Source: Candidatus Absconditabacteria bacterium
GTDB lineage: Bacteria; Patescibacteriota; Gracilibacteria; Absconditabacterales; Absconditicoccaceae
Direction: 5' to 3'
Length of the DNA stretch: 64,000 bases
Assembly (NCBI GenBank): GCA_028685875.1
Contig: JAQUDD010000006.1
Span: 1 to 64,000 of the forward strand
Shown one piece after another: positions 41,696 through 52,946 of this stretch. Each line of letters starts with the position of its first letter. Position 1 is the first letter of the stretch. Both the position numbers and the translations under genes were made by a program. The notes under the pieces were generated by a model. That model worked only from the letters and a program-made list of their open reading frames with translations, was not told the DNA's origin and made no database searches.

Positions 41696-42403
41696 ATGAA
41701 TAAGTATTGAGCAATTGTTCTTTCTGTATTTATTTTAGTAGCCGGAGGAGTTGCCGTGTATTGGATTAAGTCATCCACTCCTTCACAAGTTATTTTGCCT
41801 TCTACTTTAAGTCAATCAGGGGAGCAAACTGAAACAGATCTTTCTCTGGAAAATGCTGTTGAGAATACTCAGGATTTAGTCTCTCCTCAAGATGAAACTT
41901 TGCAGTCTTTAGCTTGGGGATCAACCAGAGATCAAGTACAATCTGCACAAGGTACTTGGGGGGCTGATCGAGATAGAGAGGATGAAGAATTAGAGTACGA
42001 TAATTATGATATTGATGGAATTAGCTATGATATTACTTATGGCTTTCCTCAAGGATCTTTGGAATACTTTGTTGCTAAAGTAGATGGATTTTTTTGGAAA
42101 CATAGTGACTTTATCAACGCATTTACCACCATAGTGACCAATTATACTCAGCAATATGGAGATCCAACTATCAGTATTAGTGAGGGATATGAAGATGCTT
42201 CTACTTGGGAAAGTGGACTGGCTCAAGGGAAATTAAAGGTTGAATACTCTTGGTCAACAGAGACTTCTGATATTCAAGTAGTTTTGTATTCTGATCCAGA
42301 TTATGATGAGAGAGATAGAGATGCAGAGGTATTAGTACTTTCTCAGAGGAAGGGTAATGGTTATCCTTTGACTCGTTTTGAAGAGGACCTCTATAGATTC
42401 TAA
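41696..42403 (+). CDS. Membrane-anchored extracytoplasmic protein, unknown
   Basis: A 235-residue protein with an N-terminal anchor (AIVLSVFILVAGGVAVYWI) whose fifth codon is a TGA read as Gly, then a Gln/Glu/Ser-rich linker. A domain with acidic and aromatic residues follows (DREDEELEYDNYDIDGISYD, PQGSLEYFVAKVDGFFWKHS). The SLAWGSTRDQVQSAQGTWG stretch resembles the short repeated element seen in many small exported domains that begin with a W-G-...-V pattern. No firm family. A terminator follows at once. Confidence 0.65.
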
Positions 42404-42426
42404 GCTTTTCTTCTTCCTTTATTATT

Positions 42427-42453
42427 ACCCTTGAGACTGACTCAGGGTTTTTT
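42427..42453 (+). terminator. Terminator after the 41696-42403 gene
   Basis: ACCCTTGAG (42427-42435) pairs with CTCAGGGT (42441-42448), one mismatch, followed by TTTTTT. Confidence 0.85.
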
Positions 42454-42511
42454 CTGTGGTAACTTGGTGGCGAATTATTATACTTTCTCTTGTTTATTAT
42501 CTTTTGTTTCT

Positions 42512-44599
42512 ATGGATTTTTTTGTGCCTTTAGTGTATCAAATACTTTCTGAACTTCCTGATATTGATGCAGAGAGACTCAAAGCTTTGCAGAGACGTTT
42601 TTCCAAAGAACACAACCTGCGTACGCTTCCGAGTAAATCTCAGCTGCTTCAGGCTTATTTTTCTCTTGTTGACCAAAAAAAGATAGCAAAACATCCTGAT
42701 TTTGAGACTTTACTCAAAAAGAGGGCTATTCGTTCCCTTTCTGGTATTGTGTCTGTTCAGGTGCTTACTAAGCCACGAATGTGTCCAGCGTCTTGTATCT
42801 TCTGTCCCAATGATCCCACGATGCCCAAGAGTTATATTAAATCTGAACCGGGGGCAATGAGAGCTTTTCTCAATCAATTTGATCCGATCAAGCAAACCTA
42901 CAATAGATTGCAGTCTCTTACTCTTACCTGACATAATCCAGAAAAGATTGAGATGATCGTTCTTGGGGGTTCTCGAGATGCTTATCCTATGGACTATAAA
43001 ACAGATTTCATCAAGTCTCTCTATGATGCGTGTAATACCTTTTCTCAGCTTGAGATTAGAATGAAAAATCAGACTTCTTCTCTTCTTTCTTCAGAAGAAT
43101 CTAAATATGGCTTTGACGTTCTCAATACGCCAGAAATTCACTTTTCTTCAAGCTTAGAGGAAGCAATAGAAAATAATCAGACTGCAAAGCATAGAATCAT
43201 CGGACTTACGATAGAGACGCGTCCTGATCTGGTTACTCATAAGAACTGTCAATCTCGAAGAGAGCTGGGCGTGACGAGGGTAGAAATGGGAGTGCAATCA
43301 AGTGATGATGAGATTTTGGAGATGAATAAAAGAGGGCATGGGATTCAGAAAGTTAAAGAGGCGATGCATCTGATGCGTCAATATGGGTTCAAAATTTCTC
43401 TTCACTTGATGCCAGGGCTCTATGGTTCGACGGTAGCAAAAGATATTCAGACGTTTGCTGATGTTTTTTCTGATCCGTATTTTAAACCTGATGAGCTCAA
43501 GGTGTATCCTACTTCCGTCATCCCTGATACTGAGTTATATACACTGTATCAACAGGGGAAATATACGCCTATTACGAGTGAAGAAATTCTCCAAATTATT
43601 CGTGAAATCTTTCAGCATATTATTCCGCCCTATACGAGGATTAAAAGGCTGATTCGTGATATTCCTGCAACAGAGATTGCAGCGGGTTCTTCGATTACCA
43701 ATCTTTCTCAGCTTGCACATACGAGTTTGTTGAAAGAATATAGAGAGGCGCTGGACGTTCCCCTTATGAAGGGGGGAAGCGAAGCGGGGGATTCGAGACA
43801 CAGACTGGATTCTTCGCTTCGCTCAGAATGACAAACTGTTGAGGAACAAGGCGATAAATTGGATTGCCACGCCTTCGGCTCGCAATGACAAAAAGTTGAA
43901 ATGAATATTTTGTCATTCTGAAAGAGTGAAGCGATTGAGGAGTCCAGAAGTGATAAATTGGATTTTTCACTGCGCTCAGAATGACTATCTAGGAAGCAGG
44001 AAGTAGAGCACTTTTACACCCGTCTCTATGGGAAGTATCAGCTTTTTTCTGCTGAGGAATTTTCTGATTTTTCTTTACCAAATACTCCTTCTTCATCAGA
44101 AACGCAGACCTTTATTTTTTGAGAGAAGCCTGACCTGAAGTGATTTCGTCATTTCGTTTCTCTGGACACGAGGTCGAGAGAGGTGAGAAATAAGAAAGAA
44201 CAAACAAAATATCTCAATCTTGTAATTAGAAAGTATCAGAGCTCTGTTGGTCAGGAGTATTTCATCTCTTATGAAGATGAGCTGGGATATCTTTATGGAT
44301 TTACTAGGTTACTTCTTCCGTCTGCTGAACATATTCTTGAGTATCCTTGATTAGGTGCGGCTACGGCAATCATTAGAGAATTACATGTGTATGGAGAGCT
44401 TCAAAAAATTGGGGAGAAGTCGAATTCTGCGACTCAACATTCTTGACTGGGAAAAAAATTACTTCAGGTGGCAGAACACTTGGCAAAGAAAGCTGATTTT
44501 TCTCATATCTCTGTGATTTCTGGAGTGGGAGTGAGGGCGTATTATTTCAAACATGGCTATGCGTTGGAGGGTACCTATGTCAAAAAAGTACTCCTATAA
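42512..44599 (+). CDS. Elp3-family radical SAM/GNAT tRNA-modifying enzyme
   Basis: A 695-residue Elp3-like protein, which uses a radical SAM [4Fe-4S] cluster and acetyl-CoA to build the cm5U modification at tRNA wobble uridine. Cys 91, 95 and 98 (CPASCIFCP) form the cluster site. Conserved IIGLTIETRPD, GVTRVEMGVQS, MPGLYGST and RIKRLIRDIPATEIAAGS follow. The C-terminal acetyltransferase shows IRELHVYGEL, QHS-(TGA)-LGKKLLQVAEHLA and VISGVGVRAYY; the TGA at 44444 is at a conserved Gly. Residues about 415-491 are encoded by repeat DNA inserted in frame. The Cys cluster before REVR is replaced by FRHFVSLDTRSREVR. Confidence 0.9.
43758..43985 (+). repeat. Palindromic repeat cluster inside elp3, in frame
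   Basis: TTCCCCTTATGAAGGGG is followed by three to four units of the GGATTCTTCG...CTCAGAATGAC family in both orientations (for example 43809-43832, 43916-43945 and 43954-43985), the same as in the 39.4 kb spacer. The whole block keeps the elp3 frame, with four TGAs (43829, 43886, 43919 and 43982) read as Gly. No TAA or TAG occurs in that frame. Confidence 0.75.
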
Positions 44600-44648
44600 T
44601 ATCTTTCTTCTATGTTAGGTATTAAATTCACTAAAAAGCAACCAAAAA

Positions 44649-44683
44649 TGAGCGATAAATTGCTTCTCGTTTCGCTTTTTTTT
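44649..44683 (+). terminator. Weak terminator after elp3
   Basis: AGCGA (44651-44655) pairs with TCGCT (44672-44676), followed by eight T. The loop is long, so strength is uncertain. Confidence 0.5.
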
Positions 44684-44734
44684 GTGTTTTGGAATATACT
44701 TATAGGTGACTTTATACGTCCTTATTGTCTGAAT

Positions 44735-47700
44735 ATGAAGAAGTATATAGCTATTTTAATGACGTTTCTTTTGTGTTTTCAACACGTTCTGTTTCCTGTT
44801 ATTGCTGAGGAAGAGTTTATTTTTATGATTGCAGGAGATTTAGTGCAGTCCACAGAAGATTGAAATGGTATTATAGAAGATTGAGAGGAGATAAGTGAGG
44901 AAGAGATAAATGAAGAAGAGATAAATGAAGAAGAAATAAATGAAGAAGAAACAAGTGAGGAGGAAACAACTGAAGAAGAGATAAATGAAGAAGAGATAAA
45001 TGAAGAAGAAATAAGTGAAGAAGAAACAAGTGAGGAGGAAACAACTGAAGAAGAAATAAGTGAGGAAGAAATAGATGGGGAAGGAACAACTGAGGAAGAA
45101 ATAGATGGGGAAGGAACAACTGAGGAAGAAATAGATGGGGAAGGAACAACTGAGGAAGAAACAGGTGAAGGAGAAACAACAGCAGAGAACGAAGAAACAC
45201 TTCTTTTGGAAGAACTGGATGATATGTACCTCTCTCTTTCTTCTCTTAGTGGGTCGGACCTTTTCATTACGACTTGGCAGACGACTACTGCAAATGAAAG
45301 TATCAGTATCCCGACAGTAGGTGGGGGCTATAATTTTGAGATTGACTGGTGAGATGGAAGTACGGGAAGTTATCAATGAACTGCACCCGTGGTATCTCAT
45401 ACCTATGGAGAACTAGGAATTCATACGGTAATGATTCGTGGGCTGTTCCCAAGAATCTATTTTAACAATACTTGAGATAAGGATAAAATTTTAACGGTGG
45501 AGCAGTGGGGAGATATTGAATGGACGAGTATGGAGGGTGCCTTTTATGGAGCGAGTAATCTTGCAGTGTTAGCGACTGATGCTCCGCAGTTTAATACGGT
45601 ATCTACGATTAGTTTTTCTAATATGTTTCGTTGAGCTACGAATTTAACGGGAAACTTTAACCATTGGGATACGAGCAAAGTGATTAGTATGGGATGGATG
45701 TTTCAATGAGCGACGAATTTCAACCAGCCAGTAGGGAGTTGGGATACGAATAGTGTTACGAATATGTGGTATATGTTTTACTGAGCAACTTCTTTCAATC
45801 AAGCGATCGGGAATTGGGACACGAGCAAAGTGACGAATATGTCGTATATGTTTCAATGAGCGACGAATTTCAATCAGCCGTTGAGTGGTTGGAATACGAG
45901 TAAAGTGACCACCATGCAGAATATGTTTTATAATGCAAATAGCTTCAATCAGTCTTTGAGTGGTTGGGATACGAGTCAGGTGATGAGTATGGGATGGATG
46001 TTTCAATGAGCGACGAATTTCAATCAGCCGCTAAGTGGTTGGAATACGAGTAAAGTGACCACCATGCAGAATATGTTTTATCAAGCAAGCAACTTTAATC
46101 AAGATATTAGAAATTGGGATACGAGCAATGTGATAAGTATGGTGGAGGTGTTTCGTTGAGCGACTACCTTTAATCAGAACATAGGAGATTGGAACATCAG
46201 TAAAGTAACGAATATGAACAATATGTTTCGTGGGGCCACTGCTTTCAATGGAGCAGTCTGATCATGGGATACGAGTCAGGTGACGAATATGGGAGAGGTA
46301 TTTAATTGAGCAAGTAGTTTTAATCAAGATATTTCAAGTTGGGATACGAGTAAAGTGACGAATATGGGACGGATGTTTCAAGGGGCAAGTAGTTTTAATC
46401 AAGATATTTCAAGTTGGGATACGAGTAAAGTGACGAATATGGGACGGATGTTTAATGGAGCCATGAACTTCAATCAATCGTTAAGTGGATGGGATGTGAG
46501 TAGTGTGACTAGTATGACACAGATGTTTAATTGAGTACACCTCTCAACCTATAACTATAATGCAATTCTGGATGGTCGAAGTCAGCAAGGAGTAAGAAGC
46601 TGAGTGAGTTTCCACGGAGGAAACTCGAAGTATGGAGGCTGTGAAGTGAATGCTCAGCAGGGAATTGCAGGAAGAGCACTTCTTCAGAGTAAGGGATGGA
46701 CGATCACTTTTGATGGCTGAATTGAGGCCTGTTTCTGGCCCTTTGTCACGACCTGGCAGACCACTATGGCAAATGAAAGTGTCACGATTCCGACTATAGG
46801 AGCAGGATATGATTTTACCATTGACTGGTGAGATGGAAGTACAGGAAGTTATCAGGGAACTGCACCTGTAGTGTCTCATACTTATACTGAACTAGGAGTG
46901 TATACGGTAAAGATTAGTGGATTGTTTCCAAGAATCTATTTTAATAATACTTGAGATAAGGGTAAAATCTTGACGGTAGAGCAGCGGGGAGATATTGAAT
47001 GGAGGAGTATGATTGGTGCCTTTTATGGGGCCAGTAATTTAGCTGTCTTGGCGACTGATGCTCCGAAGTTTACTACGGTATCTAGTGTCAGCCTTCAATA
47101 TATGTTTTCTGATGCGACGAATTTGACGGGAAACTTTAACCATTGGGATACGAGCAAAGTAACGAGTATGGGTACGATGTTTGCAGGAGCAAGTAATTTT
47201 AATCAGCCTTTAAGTGGATGGGATACGAGTCAGGTAACGATTATGGGTAATATGTTTCGTGATGCAACTGCCTTCAATCAATCGTTGAGTTGATGGAATA
47301 CGAGCAAAGTGACAAATATGGAGGGTATGTTTAATGGAGCAAGTAGTTTCAATCAATCGTTGAGTTGATGGGATACGAGCAAGGTAATTACTATGGGTAC
47401 CATGTTTCGTCAGGCTAGTGCTTTCAATGGAGAAATCTGATCGTGGGATACGAGCAGTGTGACGAATATGGATAGAATGTTTACTAGTGCAAGCAACTTC
47501 AATCAGCCAATCGGGAATTGGGATACGAGCAAAGTGACGACTATGGCATATATGTTTCAATGAGCAACTACTTTTGATCAAGACCTCTCTTCACGAAGTG
47601 TGACAGGAGTGACGAATATGAACGATATGTTCCGTTATGTAAACCTTTCCACCTATAACTATAATGCTCTTCTAGATGGTCGAAGTAAGCAGGAAGTAAA

Positions 47701-50700
47701 AAGTTGAGTGAGTTTCCACGGAGGAACTTCCAAATATGGAGGTTGTGCGATCAATACTCAGCAAGGAATCGCGGGAAGAGCACTTCTTCAGAGTAAAGGA
47801 CGGACGATTAGTGATGGAGGAGAAGAAGGATGTGTCAGGCCGTTCATCACGACTTGGCAGACGACTACCGCAAATGAAAGTATTATGATTCCGACAGTAG
47901 GTGCGGGATATACTTTTATAATTGATCGATGAGATGGAACTACGGGAAGCTATAACGGAACAGCACCGAATCCTTCGCATATCTATCTTGAATCGGGAAT
48001 CTATACGGTGCAGATTAGTGGAAGTTTCCCAAGAATCTACATCAATAATGGGACCATGAAAGATAAGATCTTGACGGTAGAGCAGCGGGGAAGTGTAGAG
48101 TGGACAAGTATGGAGGGTGCCTTTTATGGAGCGACTAATCTTGCGGTATTAGCGACGGATGCACCAAGGTTTACCACTGTACCTACCGTTAACTTTAGTT
48201 CAATGTTTGCTGGAGCAACAAATTTAACGGGAAATTTTAATCACTGGGATACGAGTCAGGTGACGAATATGCAAAGTATGTTTCAATGAGCAACGAATTT
48301 CAATCAAGCGATCGGGAATTGGGATACGAGCAAGGTGACGACTATGCAGAGTATGTTTAATGGAGTAAGTAGTTTCGATCAACCGTTAAGTGGATGGGAT
48401 ACGAGTCAGGTAACGAATATGTCTTCTATGTTTTACAATGCAAGAAGCTTCGATCAACCGATCGGGAATTGGGATACGAGTCAGGTGACGACTATGTTCA
48501 ATATGTTTTTTCAAGCAACTACTTTTGATCAAGACCTTTCTGAACGAAGGGTGACGGCAGTGACGACCATGCACGATATGTTTCGTTATGCAAAACTCTC
48601 TACTTTCAATTACAATGCGCTCCTTGATAGTCGAAGTCAGCAGGGAGTACAAAGCTGAGTATCCTTTCAAGGAGGAGGTTCGAAGTATGGGGGTTGTGCA
48701 ATCAATGCTCAGCAAGGAATCGCAGGAAGAGCACTTCTTCAGAGTAAAGGACGGACGATTAGTGATGGTGGAGAAGAAGCATGTACTCTTATTACAGGAG
48801 TTCTATCCTACTCTCCAAGTACTCTTACTAATCAGGATGTACTAGTAACCTTAACACTTAGTGCCCCTGGAACTCTTCTTTCCTCAGGTCGAAGTGGATC
48901 TGACAAAATTTTTACTAAAACATTCTCAGAGAATGTCACAGGAGAACTGGTGGAATTTAGGAATTCTTTAGGTACTACTGGAAGTGCAGTAGTAATGATA
49001 AGCTGGATAGATAAGGTAGCACCAACGGGAAGCATAGCTTATACTCCAGCTACTATTACCAATGGAAATGTAATAGCAACGTTAACTACGAGCGAAAGAA
49101 TCTGAACTCCCGCGGGATGGACGAAACTCGATGATACTACTTACATAAAAGTATTTACTGCTAACGAAAGCGGAGTAGTGCTCTTGTATGATGAAGTAGG
49201 AAACGAGGGAACGGTAAGCTATGAAATCACCTGGATTGATAAGACAGCAATAGTTTGAACCATCAACTATTCTACTACGGGAAACACGAATGAAGATGTA
49301 ACAGCAACTATTAGCTTCAATAAAACAGGGGTAACGATCACGAACAACGGAGGAAATACAAACTATACCTTCACCGGAAATGGAAGCTTCATGTTTGAGT
49401 TTATGGATGCGTATGGAAATACGGGAAGTGAAACGGCAAGTGTGACACGGATTGATAAGAGTGTTGTGATTGGAACGATTAGTTACTCAACGACAGGAAA
49501 TACGAATGAAGATGTGATAGCAACTATCACGTTCAATAAAACAGGGGTAACGATCACGAACAACGGAGGAAGCGCAAATTATACCTTCATAGGGAATGGA
49601 AGCTTTACCTTCACTTTCACTGACGCGTATGGAAATGCCGGAAGCACAACTGCAACCGTAACTTGGATTGATAAGAGTGCAGTAGTTTGAACCATCAACT
49701 ATTCAACAACAGGAAATACGAGTGAAGACGTGACAGCAAGTATTAGCTTCAATAAAACAGGAGTGATAATCACGAACAACGGAGGAAGTGCTTTCTATGT
49801 GTTCACCGGAAATGGAAGCTTCACGTTTGAATTTGAAGATGCTTATGGAAACACGGGAAGCGCAGTCGCAAGCGTGAGTTGGATCGATCAAGATCTTCCA
49901 AGCGGAACTATTAGCTATACTCCCGATACTCCTACCAATGGAACGGTTGTTGCGGTTTTGAGGACGAATAAACCCATAGTGATCCCTGATGCTTGGACGA
50001 GACTGGATCCAACCACTTATGTGAGACTTTTCGCTGAGAATGAAACGGGAACCCTTCTTTTGGAAGATCTCTTAGGAAATCAGGGAAGTGTAGAGTACGC
50101 AGTAACGTGGATTGATCGTAGTCCCGTGATCGGAACTATTACCTATTCAACGACAGAGAAGACTGTTAATCCTGTTATTGTTACCATTAGCTTCAATAAA
50201 TCTGGTGTGATTGTAGATCCTCCTTATGAAGGAGGAGAAGGTGGTTCTGGTTGGTTTTATACATTCACCGGAAACGGAAGCTTTACCTTCACCTTCAGGG
50301 ACATCTATGGAAATACGGGAAGCACAACTGCAATAGTAAGCTGGATTGAGAGTTCTCTCCCGGGAATGGGAGGTGGAGGAGGTTCAACCCTCACAAAGGA
50401 TACTTGTTCGACTAATTCTTATGATAAGCGTTGTGCTCTCCCTCCGTATATGGGACATACTTCTCCTGATGATGAAAAGGCTTGATTTTCTCCTCCTTCT
50501 GAAATTGAACCTTTGTTGCAGAAATCGGTATATGCATGGTCCTTTGAACATGGATTAACTACTAGGCCAACTCTGGAGCTTGCGAGGTTTGGTGACAGCT
50601 TAACGAGAGCAGAAGCTGCAAAGATTATTAGTGTGTATGCTACGAAATTTTTGGGTAGGGCAATAGATCCTACCAAAACTGCCTGTCTGGGATTCTCAGA

Positions 50701-51028
50701 TCTCTGAGAAGTGAATCTTGAACTTCAAGGATATGTCATTCAAGCTTGTCAACTTGGTTTGATGGGGTACCGAGCAGATGGAATAAGTGTAAAATCCCAT
50801 TTTCTCCCTAATGATATGATTACTAGAGCTGAAGTAGGAACGCTATTTTCAAGACTCCTTCGAGGAAATATCTATGCAGGAATTGATGAATATCGATATC
50901 AAAGACATCTTTTGGCACTCAAAAAGAAGTCAATTATGAACCTGATTGATGCTCCATTGCTACCTGAGCTGAGAGAGCATCTTTATCTGATGCTCTATAG
51001 GCGATCACATGCAGACCAAACTCTATAA
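44735..51028 (+). CDS. Giant S-layer-anchored surface protein with DUF285 and Ig-like repeats
   Basis: A 2,097-residue exported protein. A signal peptide (residues 1-25) is followed by a Glu-rich low-complexity stretch (about 48-165). Three homologous blocks start near residues 175, 669 and 1035. Each opens with a PKD-like module carrying the WGDGST motif and continues with DUF285/BspA-type repeats (unit [16 protein letters not shown] plus a variable MF.GAT). Ig-like repeats (about 1352-1870, unit [16 protein letters not shown]) come next, then a C-terminal SLH domain ([32 protein letters not shown]) for cell-wall anchoring. Dozens of TGAs are Gly; sister repeats use GGN at the same place. 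BspA relatives mediate attachment, so adhesion is likely. Confidence 0.9.
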
Positions 51029-51032
51029 CCTT

Positions 51033-51066
51033 AAAAAGGACATCTTGAATGATGTCTTTTTTTTTG
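51033..51066 (+). terminator. Terminator after the giant surface protein
   Basis: GGACATC and GATGTCT pair across TTGAAT, followed by eight or more T. It lies just before the converging 51077-52048 gene. Confidence 0.88.
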
Positions 51067-51076
51067 GATAAGTTTT

Positions 51077-52048
51077 TTATCTTGCATTGTTGCTGAGATA
51101 TGCTTTGAGTTCATCTGCTGTGGAGAAATATTTTCCGACAGCGGTGCTATAGGACATCCATCCTTTGTCCGTTTTGTAGAGTGTGAAATCTTTGTAATAC
51201 TTAATTTGTATTTGATATGGTTCTGTTGATTCTATGGTGCTATGTGACCGGATAGGGAGCATAGGATTCCCGGAAGAGATGGTACTTTGCAATGTTTTGA
51301 GATTAGTGTATCTGATCGTTTTATTTTTCATTTGAGGAGAATATCGTTTGTTATCTTCAATATCGGTATAGTAGATTTTCCCATTTGGTGCGATATAGCG
51401 AAGTTCACTGGCATTATCAAATTTTCTAGTAGTATTATAATTACTTCTGATTACGACAGATCCGGGATTTTTGCTATCAATATATCTTTCAATATAGGGA
51501 GTCGCAATAAAATACATTTCTTCTTCGAAATTTGGAGAAGTGTATGCTTCTTGATCGGGAAGATAAGTAATGAGGTAGCTTTTCCCATTTGCAGCAAGAT
51601 AACTGTAGTTCTTCTGATCAGTGCTTGCAATGTTGTGTGTGGTTGCAGGGATGCTACTTGTAGAGGTGTTGGTCTTATCTAGTTCTTTATTGATCACTTC
51701 TAATATGTTTTGGATTGTGTCTTTCTCATCAATCAGTTTACTGATCTTCACTTCTTTTTCTAGGTTATCAAAGAAAATATCTATCTGACTTTTACTTCTT
51801 CCTGTTTCGGCTAGATATTCAAATATTCCACTTGTATCTTCATCATCAAGTAGTTCTTGAACATATTCGTCATCTATACTGTATCTTTCCAGAAATTCTT
51901 CGTACTGTTCCTGATTAAAAAGATCTTCGAGAATTGTTATTTCTTTGCTAGAGAACCCCTTATCTCCAGCCCAATCTGCTACAACTCCGTTTACAGTAGA
52001 GAACAATAGTAGGGGGAGGACAAGTAAGGATGAACGAAAATATTTCAT
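51077..52048 (-). CDS. Secreted protein of unknown function
   Basis: A 323-residue protein with a clear signal peptide (MKYFRSSLLVLPLLLFSTVNGVVA). It has an acidic helical N-terminal domain (EDLFNQEQYEEFLERYSIDD) and a Ser/Thr-rich linker. A repeated motif follows in the second half: YSYLAANGKSYLITYLPDQ and LRYIAPNGKIYYTDIEDNKR, then FTLYKTDKGWMSYSTAVGKY. These A.NGK.Y repeats may form small beta modules. No family recognised. No in-frame TGA. Confidence 0.75.
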   Translation of the reverse strand: MKYFRSSLLVLPLLLFSTVNGVVADWAGDKGFSSKEITILEDLFNQEQYEEFLERYSIDDEYVQELLDDEDTSGIFEYLAETGRSKSQIDIFFDNLEKEVKISKLIDEKDTIQNILEVINKELDKTNTSTSSIPATTHNIASTDQKNYSYLAANGKSYLITYLPDQEAYTSPNFEEEMYFIATPYIERYIDSKNPGSVVIRSNYNTTRKFDNASELRYIAPNGKIYYTDIEDNKRYSPQMKNKTIRYTNLKTLQSTISSGNPMLPIRSHSTIESTEPYQIQIKYYKDFTLYKTDKGWMSYSTAVGKYFSTADELKAYLSNNAR

Positions 52049-52252
52049 TTCTCAACAAAAAAATAAATGACTACTTTTATCTTGAATACAGAAATGTTGC
52101 TTGATTGCTAGTGGTCTTATCATAAAATGGATTGACATATATCCTATAATAATTTTGTTAGTTTTTTCTCAGCTTTTTTCTCTTTACTTTTGGCTAATGA
52201 TGGCTAGACTCTTTCTTGTCTTATGACTTTTATTTTGTATTGATTTATTTTC

Positions 52253-52876
52253 ATGAAAGATATTGAATATTTTTATCGAGATGAGGAAGTGCTTCATCTG
52301 GAAAGTACGGTGCCGAATCTCAAGTTATCTATCTATAATCCTGCTACTGATGTGGTAGAAGAGAAATTGATAGATGATTATACGGGGAAATGGTTGGTTT
52401 TGTTTTTTTATCCGGCAGATTTTACCTTTGTTTGTCCTACGGAGCTTAAGGATTTGGGCATTATTGTAGAGGATCTCAAAGAGGTCAACGCCGAAATTTT
52501 GACGGTTAGCACGGATACCGTGTTTTCTCATAAAAGATGGAAAGAAACCGAACAGCTTCTCAAAGATTTCAATATTCCTATGGTCAGTGATAGGAAGTGA
52601 GAGATCTCTGCTTCTTTTGGTGTGCTCAATGCTGAAACGGGGAATAGCGAGAGGGGAACCTTTATTATCTCTCCGGAGGGAGTGATTAAATCCGTTGAAG
52701 TAGTAACAGAACCAATTGGTAGAGCTTCCAATGAACTACTCAGGAAAGTGCGTTCTTTAGATTTTGTAAGAAATAATCCTGGTTCCGCTTGTCCAGCGAG
52801 CTGGAATGTGGGTCTCAAGACCCTAAAGCCTTCTCTTAAGATAGCGGGACATGTAGGAGAATCATTGAATGAATAA
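52253..52876 (+). CDS. ahpC: Peroxiredoxin, AhpC/typical 2-Cys type
   Basis: A 207-residue thiol peroxidase that reduces hydrogen peroxide and organic hydroperoxides. The peroxidatic Cys 61 lies in ADFTFVCPTEL. The resolving Cys 180 lies in GSACPASW near the C-terminus, as in AhpC. A TGA at 52598 gives SDRK-G-EISASFGV, matching the family's SDxxGxI..xYGV. ahpF is absent here; the trxB product with thioredoxin may supply electrons (inference). The terminator-like hairpin at 52896 follows. Confidence 0.95.
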
Positions 52877-52895
52877 CAGCTTTTGATCTTTTTAG

Positions 52896-52926
52896 AAAAA
52901 CTCCCGATTATCGGGAGTTTTGTTTT
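52896..52926. terminator. Terminator between ahpC and the 52947-55196 gene
   Basis: AAAAACTCCCGAT and ATCGGGAGTTTT form a nearly loopless perfect hairpin with A- and T-rich ends, so it is usable from both strands. Confidence 0.9.
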
Positions 52927-52946
52927 GCTTGTATTGTAGTTTCTCT

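Noticed and set aside
44779-45267. Minus-strand Ser-rich frame
   Set aside because: It is the complement of the Glu-rich low-complexity stretch of the surface protein (GAA/GAG versus TTC/CTC), not an independent gene.
45347-45358. UGA as tryptophan (Mycoplasma-type code 4) or selenocysteine
   Set aside because: TGG and TGA stand side by side in the W-G-D-G motif, and TGA columns match glycine in GyrB, CopA, AhpC and Elp3. They do not match Trp or Cys/Sec.
45600-48600. Tandem DNA repeats as a mobile element or CRISPR
   Set aside because: They encode DUF285 units in a single frame with codon-level variation.
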